NCBI GenBank assembly: GCA_965229115.1
Contig: CBDDIR010000003.1
Coordinates: 124,001 to 188,000 of the forward strand
Direction of reading: 5' to 3'
From: UBA7672 sp965229115
GTDB taxonomy: Bacteria > Pseudomonadota > Alphaproteobacteria > Caulobacterales > Hyphomonadaceae
Length of the DNA stretch: 64,000 bases
Positions 34,441 to 42,254 of this stretch are shown piece after piece. The position numbers were made by a program, and so were the translations under genes. The notes under the pieces are model-generated. The model was not told the origin of the DNA. It ran no database searches and saw only the letters and a program-made list of their open reading frames with translations. Every line of letters begins with the position of its first letter. Position 1 is the stretch's first letter.

Positions 34441-35604
34441 ATGTCTGCCTTGAACGTCGAGCGGCCGGACTTCATGCAGGATGAGGACATCCGCATGTTC
34501 GAGGACTCGGTTGGCAAGTTTTTCCAGCAGCATGCGCCGACCGAGCGCGTGGAAAAATGGCGCAAGCAGAAGTGCGTTGATCGCGAGATGTGGAACGAGG
34601 CTGGCGCGGCCGGCCTGCTTGGTCTGTCGACCCCGGAAGAGTATGGCGGCATGGGCGGCGATTATCGCCATGAGGTCGTGTTCATGGAGCAGCTGGCCGC
34701 CAATGGCGTCGAGGGCTTCGGCGCCTCGCTGCACAATGCGATCGTGATGCCGTACATCATCCACTACGGCACCGAGGAGCAGAAGAAGCGCTGGCTGCCG
34801 CGCATGGCGACGGGCGAGCTGGTCTCGGCCATCGCGATGACCGAGCCGGGCGCGGGCTCCGATCTGCAGGGCATCAAGACGACGGCCAAGCGATCGGGCA
34901 ATGGCTATGTTATCAACGGTTCGAAGACTTTCATCACCAACGGGCAGACAGCCAACCTGATCTGTGTCGTCGCCAAGACCGATCCGACGCAGGGCGCGAA
35001 GGGCGTGTCGCTTGTCTTCCTTGAGACGGATGGTGCGGAGGGTTTCGAGCGCGGGCGCAATCTCAAGAAGATGGGTCAGGATGCGCAGGATACGTCCGAG
35101 CTGTTCTTCAACGATGTGAAGATCCCGGCCGAGAACCTGCTCGGCACGGAAGAGGGAAAGGGCTTCTACCAGCTGATGGGCCAGCTTCCGCAGGAGCGGC
35201 TCAACATTGCGGTGCAGGCGATCTCTACGATCGAGAAGGCGCTGGAGCTGACGATTGATTACGTGAAGCAGCGCCAGGCGTTTGGGAAGCGCATCATTGA
35301 TTTCCAGAATACGCAGTTCGTGCTCGCCGAGTGCAAGACCGAGGGAACCGTTGCGCGGGTGTTCGTGAACCACTGCATCGGCCTGCACCTGCAGGGCAAG
35401 CTCGATGCGGCGACGGCGTCGATGGCGAAATACTGGTTGTCGGATCTTGAGGGCAAGATCGTCGACAAATGCCTGCAGCTGTTTGGCGGCTACGGCTTCA
35501 TGGACGAGTACCCGATCAGCCGCATGTACCGCGACGTGCGCATCCAGCGCATCTATGGCGGCACCAACGAGATCATGAAGCTGCTGATCGCGCGGACGCT
35601 CTGA
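34441..35604 (+). CDS. Acyl-CoA dehydrogenase (second)
   Basis: The 387-residue protein is a typical FadE/ACAD: N-terminal helical domain, the central motif VSAIAMTEPGAGSDLQGIKTTA and GSKTFITNGQTANL, and a C-terminal domain ending RMYRDVRIQRIYGGTNEIMKLL with the catalytic-Glu region. It is about 50 residues shorter than the first dehydrogenase, which points to a different substrate length. A GGAGCGG lies directly before the ATG. It is followed, with a three-base gap, by a metallophosphatase gene. Confidence 0.92.
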   Translation: MSALNVERPDFMQDEDIRMFEDSVGKFFQQHAPTERVEKWRKQKCVDREMWNEAGAAGLLGLSTPEEYGGMGGDYRHEVVFMEQLAANGVEGFGASLHNAIVMPYIIHYGTEEQKKRWLPRMATGELVSAIAMTEPGAGSDLQGIKTTAKRSGNGYVINGSKTFITNGQTANLICVVAKTDPTQGAKGVSLVFLETDGAEGFERGRNLKKMGQDAQDTSELFFNDVKIPAENLLGTEEGKGFYQLMGQLPQERLNIAVQAISTIEKALELTIDYVKQRQAFGKRIIDFQNTQFVLAECKTEGTVARVFVNHCIGLHLQGKLDAATASMAKYWLSDLEGKIVDKCLQLFGGYGFMDEYPISRMYRDVRIQRIYGGTNEIMKLLIARTL

Positions 35605-35607
35605 TCG

Positions 35608-36396
35608 ATGGCGACTAAGCGCCAGACGTTCGACCGGCGGGAGCTGGGCGGGCCGTTTGATATTGTCGGCGATGTTCATGGCTGCTGCGACGAGCTGGAA
35701 GAGCTGCTCGCGGAGCTTGGCTATGAGGTTGAGTGGTCTGGCGAGGACGTGACCGTGACGCCGCCCTCGAGGCGGACGTTTGTGTTTGTGGGCGATCTGG
35801 TGGATCGCGGACCGCGGGTGCCGGACACGTTGCGCATCGCCATGGCGATGGTGGAGGCGGGGACCGGTCTCTGCGTCGAGGGCAATCACGACAACAAGTT
35901 CGGACGCATGTTGAGCGGCGCCAATGTGAAGATGGGCCACGGGCTGCAGGCGTCTGCGGATCAGATGGCGGGAGAGAGCCCGGCGTTCAAGGCGAAGGTG
36001 CGGAGCTTTATCGATACGCTGCCGCCTTATCTCTGGCTTGATGGCGGCAAGCTCGTTGTCGCCCATGCGGGACTGAAGGAAGAGATGCTGGGGCGGACCG
36101 ACGGCAAGGTCCGGTCGTTTGCGCTTTACGGCGAGACGACGAGCGAGGTCGATGGCTTTGGCTATCCTGTGCGGCGCAACTGGGCGCTGGAGCATGATGG
36201 CGAGCCGGCGATTGTTTATGGGCACGTTTCCGCGCCGGATGTTCAGGCGATCAACAATACCTGGTGTCTTGATACGGGCTGCTGTTTCGGGGGCAGGCTG
36301 ACGGCGCTGCGCTGGCCCGAGAAGGAACTGGTGAGTGTCCCGGCGCGGGCGGTTTATTTCGTTCCGGACCGTCCGTTTGCGGATCGGACGCGCTGA
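35608..36396 (+). CDS. Metallophosphoesterase, bis-nucleosyl-tetraphosphatase-like
   Basis: The 262-residue protein carries the calcineurin-like metal motifs GDVHGCCDELEELL (about 21-34), FVGDLVDRGPR, EGNHDNKFG and a late VAHAG/GHVSA. This layout is close to PrpE-type and symmetrical Ap4A hydrolases. It cleaves phosphoesters in the cytosol. The gene follows the second acyl-CoA dehydrogenase by three bases but has no evident link to acyl metabolism. Confidence 0.8.
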   Translation: MATKRQTFDRRELGGPFDIVGDVHGCCDELEELLAELGYEVEWSGEDVTVTPPSRRTFVFVGDLVDRGPRVPDTLRIAMAMVEAGTGLCVEGNHDNKFGRMLSGANVKMGHGLQASADQMAGESPAFKAKVRSFIDTLPPYLWLDGGKLVVAHAGLKEEMLGRTDGKVRSFALYGETTSEVDGFGYPVRRNWALEHDGEPAIVYGHVSAPDVQAINNTWCLDTGCCFGGRLTALRWPEKELVSVPARAVYFVPDRPFADRTR

Positions 36397-36468
36397 TCCC
36401 GCTAACGGGCTTGACGTCGTCTGGTTGAGCCCTTTCAGATGCGCGCAACATTCAAGAGGACCTGAGCC

Positions 36469-37446
36469 ATGAAAACGCGGATCACCGAGCTGTTCGGCAT
36501 CGAGCATCCGATCATCCAGGGCGGCATGCACTATGTCGGCTTTGCCGAGATGGCGGCTGCGGTGTCGGAAGCCGGTGGTCTCGGGATCATCACGGGTCTG
36601 ACCCAGAAGACGCCGGAGGGCCTGCGCGCCGAGATCCGCCGTTGCCGCGAGATGACGAAGAAACCGTTCGGCGTGAACCTGACTTTCCTGCCTGCTGTGA
36701 CGCCACCGGACTATCCGGGTTTCGTGCGCACGATCATCGAAGAGGGCGTGAAGATCGTCGAGACGGCGGGCAACAACCCGGCGCAGGTGATGCCGTTCTT
36801 CAAGCAGGCCGGCGTGAAGGTGATCCACAAGTGCACGTCAGTTCGTCACTCGCTGAAGGCCGAGAGCATCGGCTGCGATGCGGTGAGCGTTGATGGATTC
36901 GAGTGCGGCGGGCATCCGGGCGAGGATGATGTGCCGAACTTCATCCTGCTGCCGCGCGCGGCGGAGGAGCTGAAGATCCCGTTCGTCGCTTCGGGCGGCA
37001 TGGCCGATGGTCGTTCGCTGGTGGCGGCGATGGCGCTGGGCGCTGAGGGCATGAACATGGGCACGCGCTTCATCGCGACCAAGGATGCGCCAGTGCACCA
37101 GAACGTGAAGGATGCGCTGGTGAAGGCGAGCGAGCTGGATACGCGCCTGATCATGCGTCCGCTGCGCAATACGGAACGCGTTCTGAAGAATGCGGGCGTG
37201 GACAAGATCATCGAGAAAGAGAAGCAGCTCGGTGCGGGCGTGAAGTTCGAGGACATCATCAACGAAGTCGCCGGCGTCTATCCGAAGGTGATGAAGGATG
37301 GCGACATGGAAGCAGGCGCCTGGAGCTGCGGCATGGTTGCGGGCCTGATCCACGATGTGCCGACGGTGAAGGAGCTGATCGACCGGATCATGCGCGAAGC
37401 GGACGAGATTATCTCGAAGCGGCTTGCCGGGGCTGTGCGGGCATAG
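36469..37446 (+). CDS. Nitronate monooxygenase (2-nitropropane dioxygenase family)
   Basis: The 325-residue FMN enzyme shows FGIEHPIIQGGMHYVGFAEM at the start, then VSVDGFECGGHPGE and FVASGGMADGRSLVAAMALG. The C-terminal region follows the TIM-barrel pattern. Family members oxidise alkyl nitronates or propionate-3-nitronate, though many bacterial ones have unknown substrates. It ends the plus-strand catabolic run and is followed by a terminator and a repeat-rich gap. A GAGGAC site precedes the ATG. Confidence 0.88.
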   Translation: MKTRITELFGIEHPIIQGGMHYVGFAEMAAAVSEAGGLGIITGLTQKTPEGLRAEIRRCREMTKKPFGVNLTFLPAVTPPDYPGFVRTIIEEGVKIVETAGNNPAQVMPFFKQAGVKVIHKCTSVRHSLKAESIGCDAVSVDGFECGGHPGEDDVPNFILLPRAAEELKIPFVASGGMADGRSLVAAMALGAEGMNMGTRFIATKDAPVHQNVKDALVKASELDTRLIMRPLRNTERVLKNAGVDKIIEKEKQLGAGVKFEDIINEVAGVYPKVMKDGDMEAGAWSCGMVAGLIHDVPTVKELIDRIMREADEIISKRLAGAVRA

Positions 37447-37490
37447 GTTCGCGGTCCCGCTGGTTGGCGGGTTTGGTGGTTTGAGTTGGA

Positions 37491-37521
37491 AACGCGCTCG
37501 CTTAGGTGGGCGCGTTTTTGT
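37491..37521 (+). terminator. Probable Rho-independent terminator after the nitronate monooxygenase gene
   Basis: AACGCGC (37491-37497) pairs with GCGCGTT (37510-37516) around a 12-base loop, followed by TTTGTTTGG. It is 44 bases beyond the stop. The stem is short, but the T-run and position support termination. Confidence 0.55.
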
Positions 37522-38053
37522 TTGGAGTTGGGGCGCGGGGAGCGGCCCCCTCCGTCTCGCCGCGAAGACGCGGCGATCCACCTCCCCCAGTTTTCAACTG
37601 GTGGAGGCAATTCCCCTTCGTCGCGACGATGCGCTGTGTTGCCTCCATCAGTGCGGAGCACTCGGGGAGGTAGATCGCTTGGCGTGAGCCAAGCGAGACG
37701 GAGGGGGTGGGTGTTTGGCCCACGTTGGTGAGCACGCCCTTTCCATCCTTCGAGACGATCGCACGAGAGAGTGCCGTCGATGCGACAGCGTGCGTGCGAT
37801 CCCTCAGGATTAGGGCTATCGGGCTGCTTTGCTGAGCAGCGATCAGTTCCTGTTGTTGGGTGTCGGTCTTCGATCCAGGCAGAGGCTGGGGCATCTGACG
37901 TGTGGCATTCACGGCGGGACGGCGCAGGCGCATCCGGATTGTCGAGGCGACGTTCAGCACGAGCATCGCAAGCACGTGCAGCGTCGCATCGATCCAGCGA
38001 TCGAGAGGCGACGGGGTTACCAGCCCAGTTTGCGCGTGTTTGTGTCGTGTCAT
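37502..38053 (-). CDS. Doubtful ORF partly made of repeat sequence
   Basis: An open frame of 183 residues from an ATG at 38053 has a hydrophobic stretch (WIDATLHVLAMLVLNVASTI) and an otherwise featureless, Gln/Arg-rich body. Its last third is translated from the near-palindromic repeat element at 37546-37707, a sign of a spurious ORF or of a gene with an end replaced by repeat. No convincing ribosome site is present. I list it only because the gap otherwise holds no gene. Confidence 0.2.
   Translation of the reverse strand: MTRHKHAQTGLVTPSPLDRWIDATLHVLAMLVLNVASTIRMRLRRPAVNATRQMPQPLPGSKTDTQQQELIAAQQSSPIALILRDRTHAVASTALSRAIVSKDGKGVLTNVGQTPTPSVSLGSRQAIYLPECSALMEATQRIVATKGNCLHQLKTGGGGSPRLRGETEGAAPRAPTPNKNAPT
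37546..37707. repeat. 162-bp near-palindromic repeat element with nested hairpins
   Basis: The ends are perfect 15-bp inverted repeats: CCCCCTCCGTCTCGC (37546-37560) and GCGAGACGGAGGGGG (37693-37707). Each arm continues with its own hairpin (CGCCGCG/CGCGGCG at 37558-37575; CGCTTGGC/GCCAAGCG at 37676-37695), then a shared CGATCYACCTCCCC block, and a second hairpin (37587-37601; 37650-37662). A shared TGGAGGCAA box (37602-37610, and its complement at 37639-37647) ends each arm. The centre holds TCGTCGCGACGA (37618-37629). Hairpin stems differ between the arms but keep pairing, which suggests selection on structure. It resembles paired REP/BIME-type units. Confidence 0.75.
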
Positions 38054-38193
38054 GCGGGGTAGAATACCCCGGTCCGCGGGGACGTAGATTCTAAGAGGCT
38101 CTATCCCCCAATCTTTCGCGCTAACGCGCTGAGATTGTTCGGGATGATTTTTGGTTGTCCTACAGTTTGGGTCCGCTCCATCCCCCATGCGTC

Positions 38194-38289
38194 GTCATTC
38201 CGGACGCGCGCGTAGCGCGTGAGCCGGAACCCAGGGGATGCAGGCGCCGATGTGTGCGGCCCCTGGGTTCCTGCTTTCGCAGGAATGAC
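38194..38289. repeat. Dispersed palindromic repeat, copy A
   Basis: The 96-bp unit begins GTCATTCCGGACGCGCG, includes CGGAACCCAGGGG and its complement CCCCTGGGTTCC, and ends TTTCGCAGGAATGAC. The ends are inverted (GTCATTCC and GGAATGAC). A second copy with the same arms lies at 39786-39878, on the other side of the hypothetical gene at 38428-39708. The left arms differ while keeping the ability to pair. Similar elements are common in alphaproteobacterial genomes. Confidence 0.8.
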
Positions 38290-38315
38290 GAGGAGAGAGA
38301 GATGTGGGTGTCGCG

Positions 38316-38363
38316 CTCGTCCTTCGACGGACGCGCAGCGGAGCTGCGCTGCTCAGGATGAGC
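38316..38363. repeat. Short palindromic repeat of a second type
   Basis: TCGTCCTTCGACGGACGCGC is followed by AGCGGAGCTGCGCT and GCTCAGGATGAGCGC. The TCGTCCTTCG...CTCAGGATGA frame matches a short palindromic repeat often seen between genes of alphaproteobacteria (general knowledge). Only one copy is seen in the window. Confidence 0.5.
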
Positions 38364-38427
38364 GCTGGGGGAGAGCGGTGAGGTGGTGGCGTGGTGCATT
38401 TTCAATGCACCCTACGGACGGTGGTGG

Positions 38428-39708
38428 TCAGCGTTTGCCGTTTAGCTCGTCCAGGAGTGTGCCCATGGCTTTCAGGAGGGTGTCGTCTTTTCTGGCGAGT
38501 TTTACGCGGAGGGCGCGGAGGCCGTCCTGCATTTTCATGCTGTTGGCGCCGAGGTCGGCGATGGCGACGAGGATAGCTTCGAAGCGTTGGCAGCTTTCGA
38601 TGCGGTTGGGGACATCTTTGAGTTTGCCGGTTGGCATGTCGTTGAGGATGGCCAGGAGTTCGGGTGTGAGCTTGGGGTCGTCCGGGCCGATGAAAAGGGG
38701 GCGGCTGTCGCGGAGCATGGCGATGCCGCTGCTGAAGACGTCGTCGTCGCGGCTGGAGAGCCAGTCCATCATCAGGTCGTAGGCGTCCTGACGGCGGAGG
38801 AGGAGCGAGGCGGCCATTTCGGTTGAGCGGCTGCGCAGGTGGGCGTGGTGGCGGAGGGTTGCGACGTCGCTGGTGGTGCGCAGGTCTAGCGCGGACTGGA
38901 CGGTCTGGAAGTCGGCGAACTCAGGGGGCAGGTTTGCGGGTGGTTTCGGAATGTTGCCGCAGGCGGAGAACTGGCGCTCAGCGCGGGTGAGGGGCGATTG
39001 CGCGGCATCCAGTGTGGCTTCGAGTTTGGCGAGGCCGGCTTCATCGCTCACGCTTGCGTCGGCGGGATAGAACAGCATCGGATAGCGCACGAGTTCGGCC
39101 GCCATCGGCCAGCGATTTGGCGCGCCGGGATAGTGGATGGCGACGCGCGGGAATTTCGCGAGCCAAGCGACGACGTCTGGCGGCGTGTCGACGGGGACGT
39201 AGGCGGTCCAGGCATTGCCGGTGTGGCGGCCATCATCGCCGACCTGTCGTGTGACCGAGACTGTGCCGCAGCGCAGGCAGGCATTGACGTTGATGTTGCG
39301 TGCGATGGGCCAGAGCGGGCGATGGAAGACGGCGCCGCAGCCGCACGAGACGGTGAGCGCGTTGTCGTGTGCGGTGGGCGTTTCGGCTTTTGGTGCTTCG
39401 GTCGCTTTCGCGGGTTTGGGCTCGCGGGGCGGCATCACGAGTTCGCCCTTCTCGAAATACTCGCGCATGTGGTTGTTGCGCGGGCCGTCGGTGGCGCGAA
39501 GATCGAAGGTGAGGCGTTCGGGCGTCGACTGGCCGTCTGCGCCGTCACGCTCCCAGTCGATGAAGATCGTCGTGTAGGCGGGGTCGAGCGAGATGCGGCG
39601 GATGACGGCGGTGGCTTCGAAGGGAATGCGCAGGCCGGTCGCGTCGGTGAAGCCGCGGATCACCTTGTAGCGGTGATGGGATTCCAGATGATCGATCGTC
39701 GTTCCCAC
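38428..39708 (-). CDS. Hypothetical protein with zinc-ribbon-like CxC...CxxC motif (GTG start)
   Basis: The 426-residue protein begins at a GTG (39708) with GGGGGA four bases upstream. An N-terminal beta-rich domain (RYKVIRGFTDATGLRIPFEA through DWERDGADG) is followed by a Lys/Pro/Ala linker and a zinc-ribbon-like pair CGCG/CLRCG (about residues 120-150). A helical C-terminal half of about 170 residues resembles HEAT-like repeats (RQDAYDLMMDWLSSRDDDVF). I do not recognise a family. It is bracketed by two copies of the palindromic repeat (38194-38289 and 39786-39878), with no partner genes. Confidence 0.6.
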   Translation of the reverse strand: MGTTIDHLESHHRYKVIRGFTDATGLRIPFEATAVIRRISLDPAYTTIFIDWERDGADGQSTPERLTFDLRATDGPRNNHMREYFEKGELVMPPREPKPAKATEAPKAETPTAHDNALTVSCGCGAVFHRPLWPIARNINVNACLRCGTVSVTRQVGDDGRHTGNAWTAYVPVDTPPDVVAWLAKFPRVAIHYPGAPNRWPMAAELVRYPMLFYPADASVSDEAGLAKLEATLDAAQSPLTRAERQFSACGNIPKPPANLPPEFADFQTVQSALDLRTTSDVATLRHHAHLRSRSTEMAASLLLRRQDAYDLMMDWLSSRDDDVFSSGIAMLRDSRPLFIGPDDPKLTPELLAILNDMPTGKLKDVPNRIESCQRFEAILVAIADLGANSMKMQDGLRALRVKLARKDDTLLKAMGTLLDELNGKR

Positions 39709-39785
39709 GGCGTCCCCCTGCGATCCGTGGTCGGACGGATGGCGGGTGGGATGTTAGCGCAGGATATTGGTGGAGAGAATGGTTC

Positions 39786-39878
39786 GTCATTCCCGCCGGA
39801 GCGTAGCGGAGAGCGGGAACCCAGGGGCTGCAGGCATTGCCCATGTTGCCCCTGGGTTCCTGCTTTCGCAGGAATGAC
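39786..39878. repeat. Dispersed palindromic repeat, copy B
   Basis: This 93-bp copy shares the ends GTCATTCC and GGAATGAC, the internal GGAACCCAGGGG and the right arm CCCCTGGGTTCCTGCTTTCG with copy A at 38194-38289. It lies just upstream of the GTG start of the zinc-ribbon hypothetical gene and 15 bases beyond the msrA stop, where it could also serve as a 3' hairpin for msrA. Confidence 0.8.
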
Positions 39879-39893
39879 GGTGGTGAGCGTTAG

Positions 39894-40550
39894 CTACGCT
39901 TCGATGCCGACGCCGGTGGGGCAGGAGACGCCGGTGCCGCCGATGCCGCAATAGCCGCCCGGGTTCTTGGCGAGATACTGCTGGTGATAGTCTTCGGCGT
40001 AATAGAATTCCGGGGCGGACAGGATCTCGGTGGTGATCGTTCCTTTGCCGGCAGCTTTCAGCGCGCCCTGATAGGCGTCGCGCGAGGCTTCGGCCTGACG
40101 CTTCTGCTCATCCGAGTATGTGTAGATCGCCGAGCGGTATTGCGTGCCGTGGTCGTTGCCCTGGCGCATGCCCTGGGTCGGGTCGTGGTTTTCCCAGAAC
40201 ACTTTCAGGAGCTGGCCGTAGGACGTCTTCTTCGGGTCGAAGACGACCAGCACCATTTCGGTGTGGCCGGTCTCGCCCGAGCAGACCTCTTGATAGGACG
40301 GGTTGGGCGTCTCGCCGCCGGCATAGCCGACTGCGGTGGTGTAAACGCCGTCCTGTTGCCAGAACTTGCGCTCGGCGCCCCAGAAGCAGCCGAGGCCGAA
40401 GGCGGCGACTTCCAGCCCTTCCGGGAAGGGGGCTTTGATCGGGCGGCCGTGGTTCACGAAATGCTCTTTGGGGACCGCAACCGCAGTCGCGCGGCCGGGC
40501 AGGGCTTCGCCGGGCTTGGGAAGCTGGCTCTTCTTGCCAAGGGAGAACAT
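39894..40550 (-). CDS. msrA: Peptide-methionine (S)-S-oxide reductase
   Basis: MsrA reduces the S-epimer of methionine sulfoxide in proteins, repairing oxidative damage. The catalytic motif GCFWGAE (C55) is clear, with GYAGGETPNPSYQEVCSGETGHTE and the late YHQQYLAKNPGGYCGIGG, which holds the resolving cysteine. The 218-residue length includes an N-terminal extension of about 45 residues, as in many proteobacterial forms. AAGGA lies eight bases before the ATG. No msrB gene is adjacent. Confidence 0.93.
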   Translation of the reverse strand: MFSLGKKSQLPKPGEALPGRATAVAVPKEHFVNHGRPIKAPFPEGLEVAAFGLGCFWGAERKFWQQDGVYTTAVGYAGGETPNPSYQEVCSGETGHTEMVLVVFDPKKTSYGQLLKVFWENHDPTQGMRQGNDHGTQYRSAIYTYSDEQKRQAEASRDAYQGALKAAGKGTITTEILSAPEFYYAEDYHQQYLAKNPGGYCGIGGTGVSCPTGVGIEA

Positions 40551-40695
40551 GGGATCATCCTTTGAATTCTGAGCCCCCTATGTGGGGTGGCCGGGGCGGC
40601 GCGTCAAAAGCCCGACTGTCAGGTGTGATGTAGGCCGTCTTGGGCGCAGTAACTTGCGCTTCAGACAGCCCCATGTAAAAGCCCCCTCCTGCGCT

Positions 40696-40785
40696 GGTGA
40701 GGTGGCCGAGTGGTCGAAGGCGCACGCTTGGAAAGCGTGTATACGGGAAACCGTATCGTGGGTTCGAATCCCACCTTCACCGCCA
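40696..40785 (+). tRNA. tRNA-Ser (GGA anticodon)
   Basis: A 90-nt type II tRNA runs from GGTGAGG to an encoded CCA. The acceptor stem is GGTGAGG/CTTCACC, and the anticodon arm CACGC-TTGGAAA-GCGTG puts GGA at the anticodon. A long variable arm (TATACGGGAAACCGTATC) and the T arm GTGGGTTCGAATCCCAC complete it. It reads UCC/UCU serine codons. No integrase or attachment-site signs flank it. Confidence 0.93.
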
Positions 40786-40954
40786 GAGTTTCCTTGGCAT
40801 CGCCAGGCTTTCCGTCGCGCTCAAGCGCTTCGGCAGAATTTTCCCCTGAAAACAACGTATCAGCGTAGGCTGGGGCTTGGCGTTGCGCGTGAACTCTGCG
40901 TAATCTGTGTTAGTTCAGGGTTATCCCTGTAGTCTGGGAATTGGGGGATCGGAC

Positions 40955-41329
40955 GTGGCGGCCAAGGGGCAGGTTCTTATTGTCGACGACCAGTTCCTGA
41001 TCGTCGAGTTCCTGCGGATCTGGGTCGAGACCTACGGTTTCGAGGTTTGCGAGATTGCCAGCACGGCGGAGGACGCCGTGGCGAAGGCGCTGGCCCTGAA
41101 GCCGGACGTGGTGCTGATGGACGTGCAGCTCGAGGGGGCCGGGGACGGGGTGGACGCCGCGGCGGCGATCTCGGCGGCGATCGACACGCGGATCGTCTTC
41201 GTGACCGGCGGCACCAACGCGACGACGCTGGCGCGCATCCAGCAGAGCAAGCCGTTTGCGACGCTGATCAAGCCGGTCGATCCCGAGGAACTGGGGCGCG
41301 TGCTCGAGCGGGCGGTGGCGGGCGGCTGA
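40955..41329 (+). CDS. Single-domain CheY-like response regulator (GTG start)
   Basis: The 124-residue protein is one receiver domain: VLIVDDQFLIVEFL (acidic D11/D12), phospho-acceptor D56 in VVLMDVQLEG, threonine/serine switch region VFVTGGTN and LIKPVDP lysine. No output domain follows. A GTG at 40955 lies six bases after GGGGGA and is used; the longer ORF to 40907 has no ribosome site. The partner kinase is not adjacent. Such single-domain regulators often act in phosphorelays or bind a target protein. Confidence 0.85.
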   Translation: MAAKGQVLIVDDQFLIVEFLRIWVETYGFEVCEIASTAEDAVAKALALKPDVVLMDVQLEGAGDGVDAAAAISAAIDTRIVFVTGGTNATTLARIQQSKPFATLIKPVDPEELGRVLERAVAGG

Positions 41330-41422
41330 GGGCTATCCGCTTGGCGTGCTGAGGGCCATTTCCTGTTGCAGGGGAATATGCTCTAGCCTCGAAACGATCC
41401 AACATTCCCCGCGAGGCGACGC

Positions 41423-41995
41423 ATGAAGACGGTGTTTCTGGCTCTGGCTGCAGCAGCTATCGCCGCGCCGGCCGCGTCCGCGCAGGTCGACAGCGTCCGC
41501 CTTGGAGTGATGAAGCACAATATCTGCGTCAGCGACTGCAAGAACGCGGACAAGGAATCCGGCGTCAACATCAATGGCGAGGTGCGGTTTGCCTCGCCCG
41601 ATTGGCTGGGCTGGGCGGGCGCGCCGCATCCTTATGTGATGGGCTCGGTGAACACGGACGGCAATACGTCGTATGGCGGCGTGGGGCTGGAGTGGGACTG
41701 GCATTTCGCGCCGAGCTGGCATCTCGAGCCGGGCTTTGGCTATGTCATCCACGATGGCGCGATCAACAACCCGTATGCGAACGGCACGCCGCAGGCGGCG
41801 GCTTATGTGCAGGACCACGTGCTGCTGGGCTCGAAAGACCTGTTCCGCTCCTCGCTGGCGCTGACGTGGGATGTTTCTGAGACGTGGGCGGTGCAGGGCA
41901 TCTACGAGCACCTGAGCCATGGGCAGATTCTGGGTACGGGCCGCAACCAGGGCATGGACGAGATCGGTGTTCGGGCGGTTTGGCGGTTTCAGTAG
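41423..41995 (+). CDS. Acyloxyacyl hydrolase, PagL-like lipid A deacylase
   Basis: PagL is an outer-membrane enzyme that removes a 3-O-acyl chain from lipid A. The 190-residue protein has a signal peptide (MKTVFLALAAAAIAAPAASA) and eight short beta-strand-like segments of a small barrel. It keeps the catalytic His/Ser region YEHLSHGQI and the late NQGMDEIGVRAVWRF, typical of PagL. It is the right length for an eight-stranded barrel and stands alone between the response regulator and tRNA-Leu. Confidence 0.8.
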   Translation: MKTVFLALAAAAIAAPAASAQVDSVRLGVMKHNICVSDCKNADKESGVNINGEVRFASPDWLGWAGAPHPYVMGSVNTDGNTSYGGVGLEWDWHFAPSWHLEPGFGYVIHDGAINNPYANGTPQAAAYVQDHVLLGSKDLFRSSLALTWDVSETWAVQGIYEHLSHGQILGTGRNQGMDEIGVRAVWRFQ

Positions 41996-42113
41996 GGCCG
42001 CTGAGGGGCGGGAAACTGGCCTCGTCGGGACCGGGTCAAAATAAGCGGATCGGGTGGGTGACAGGGTCTTGTATCCCGGCGGCTTCCCCGGTATCACGCC
42101 CGCCTTGTCATCT

Positions 42114-42198
42114 GCCCAGATGGCGGAATTGGTAGACGCACTGCTTTCAGGTAGCAGCGGGTAACACCGTGGAGGTTCGAGTCCTCTTCTGGGCACCA
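42114..42198 (+). tRNA. tRNA-Leu (CAG anticodon)
   Basis: An 85-nt type II tRNA runs from GCCCAGA to an encoded CCA. The acceptor stem is GCCCAGA/TCTGGGC, and the anticodon arm CTGCT-TTCAGGT-AGCAG gives anticodon CAG, which reads CUG leucine. A long variable arm (GCGGGTAACACCGTG) and T arm GAGGTTCGAGTCCTC are present. No integrase or attachment-site duplication is seen beside it. Confidence 0.93.
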
Positions 42199-42254
42199 TC
42201 TTTGCGAAAAGTTCTTTTTCGCCAGTGACATAGTCACAACCGATCCGAGAATCG

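Larger units (their letters stand above)
37447..38427. other. 981-bp gap without a convincing gene, rich in repeats
   Basis: Between the nitronate monooxygenase gene and the zinc-ribbon hypothetical gene there is no well-supported gene. The stretch holds a terminator (about 37491-37521), the 162-bp near-palindrome, one copy of a GTCATTC...GAATGAC repeat (38194-38289), and a third palindromic unit (about 38316-38363). The part from 37710 to 38190 shows nothing I can name beyond a doubtful ORF on the minus strand. Confidence 0.6.

Noticed and set aside
31267..36828. A 1853-residue open frame on the minus strand
   Set aside because: It runs antisense to five well-supported genes (KAS III, ligase, dehydrogenase, metallophosphatase, start of the nitronate monooxygenase). 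Its composition is His/Arg/Leu-rich, as expected of antisense frames in GC-rich DNA.
40696..42198. tRNA genes as possible integration sites
   Set aside because: There is no integrase, attachment-site duplication or change in gene style around tRNA-Ser or tRNA-Leu.
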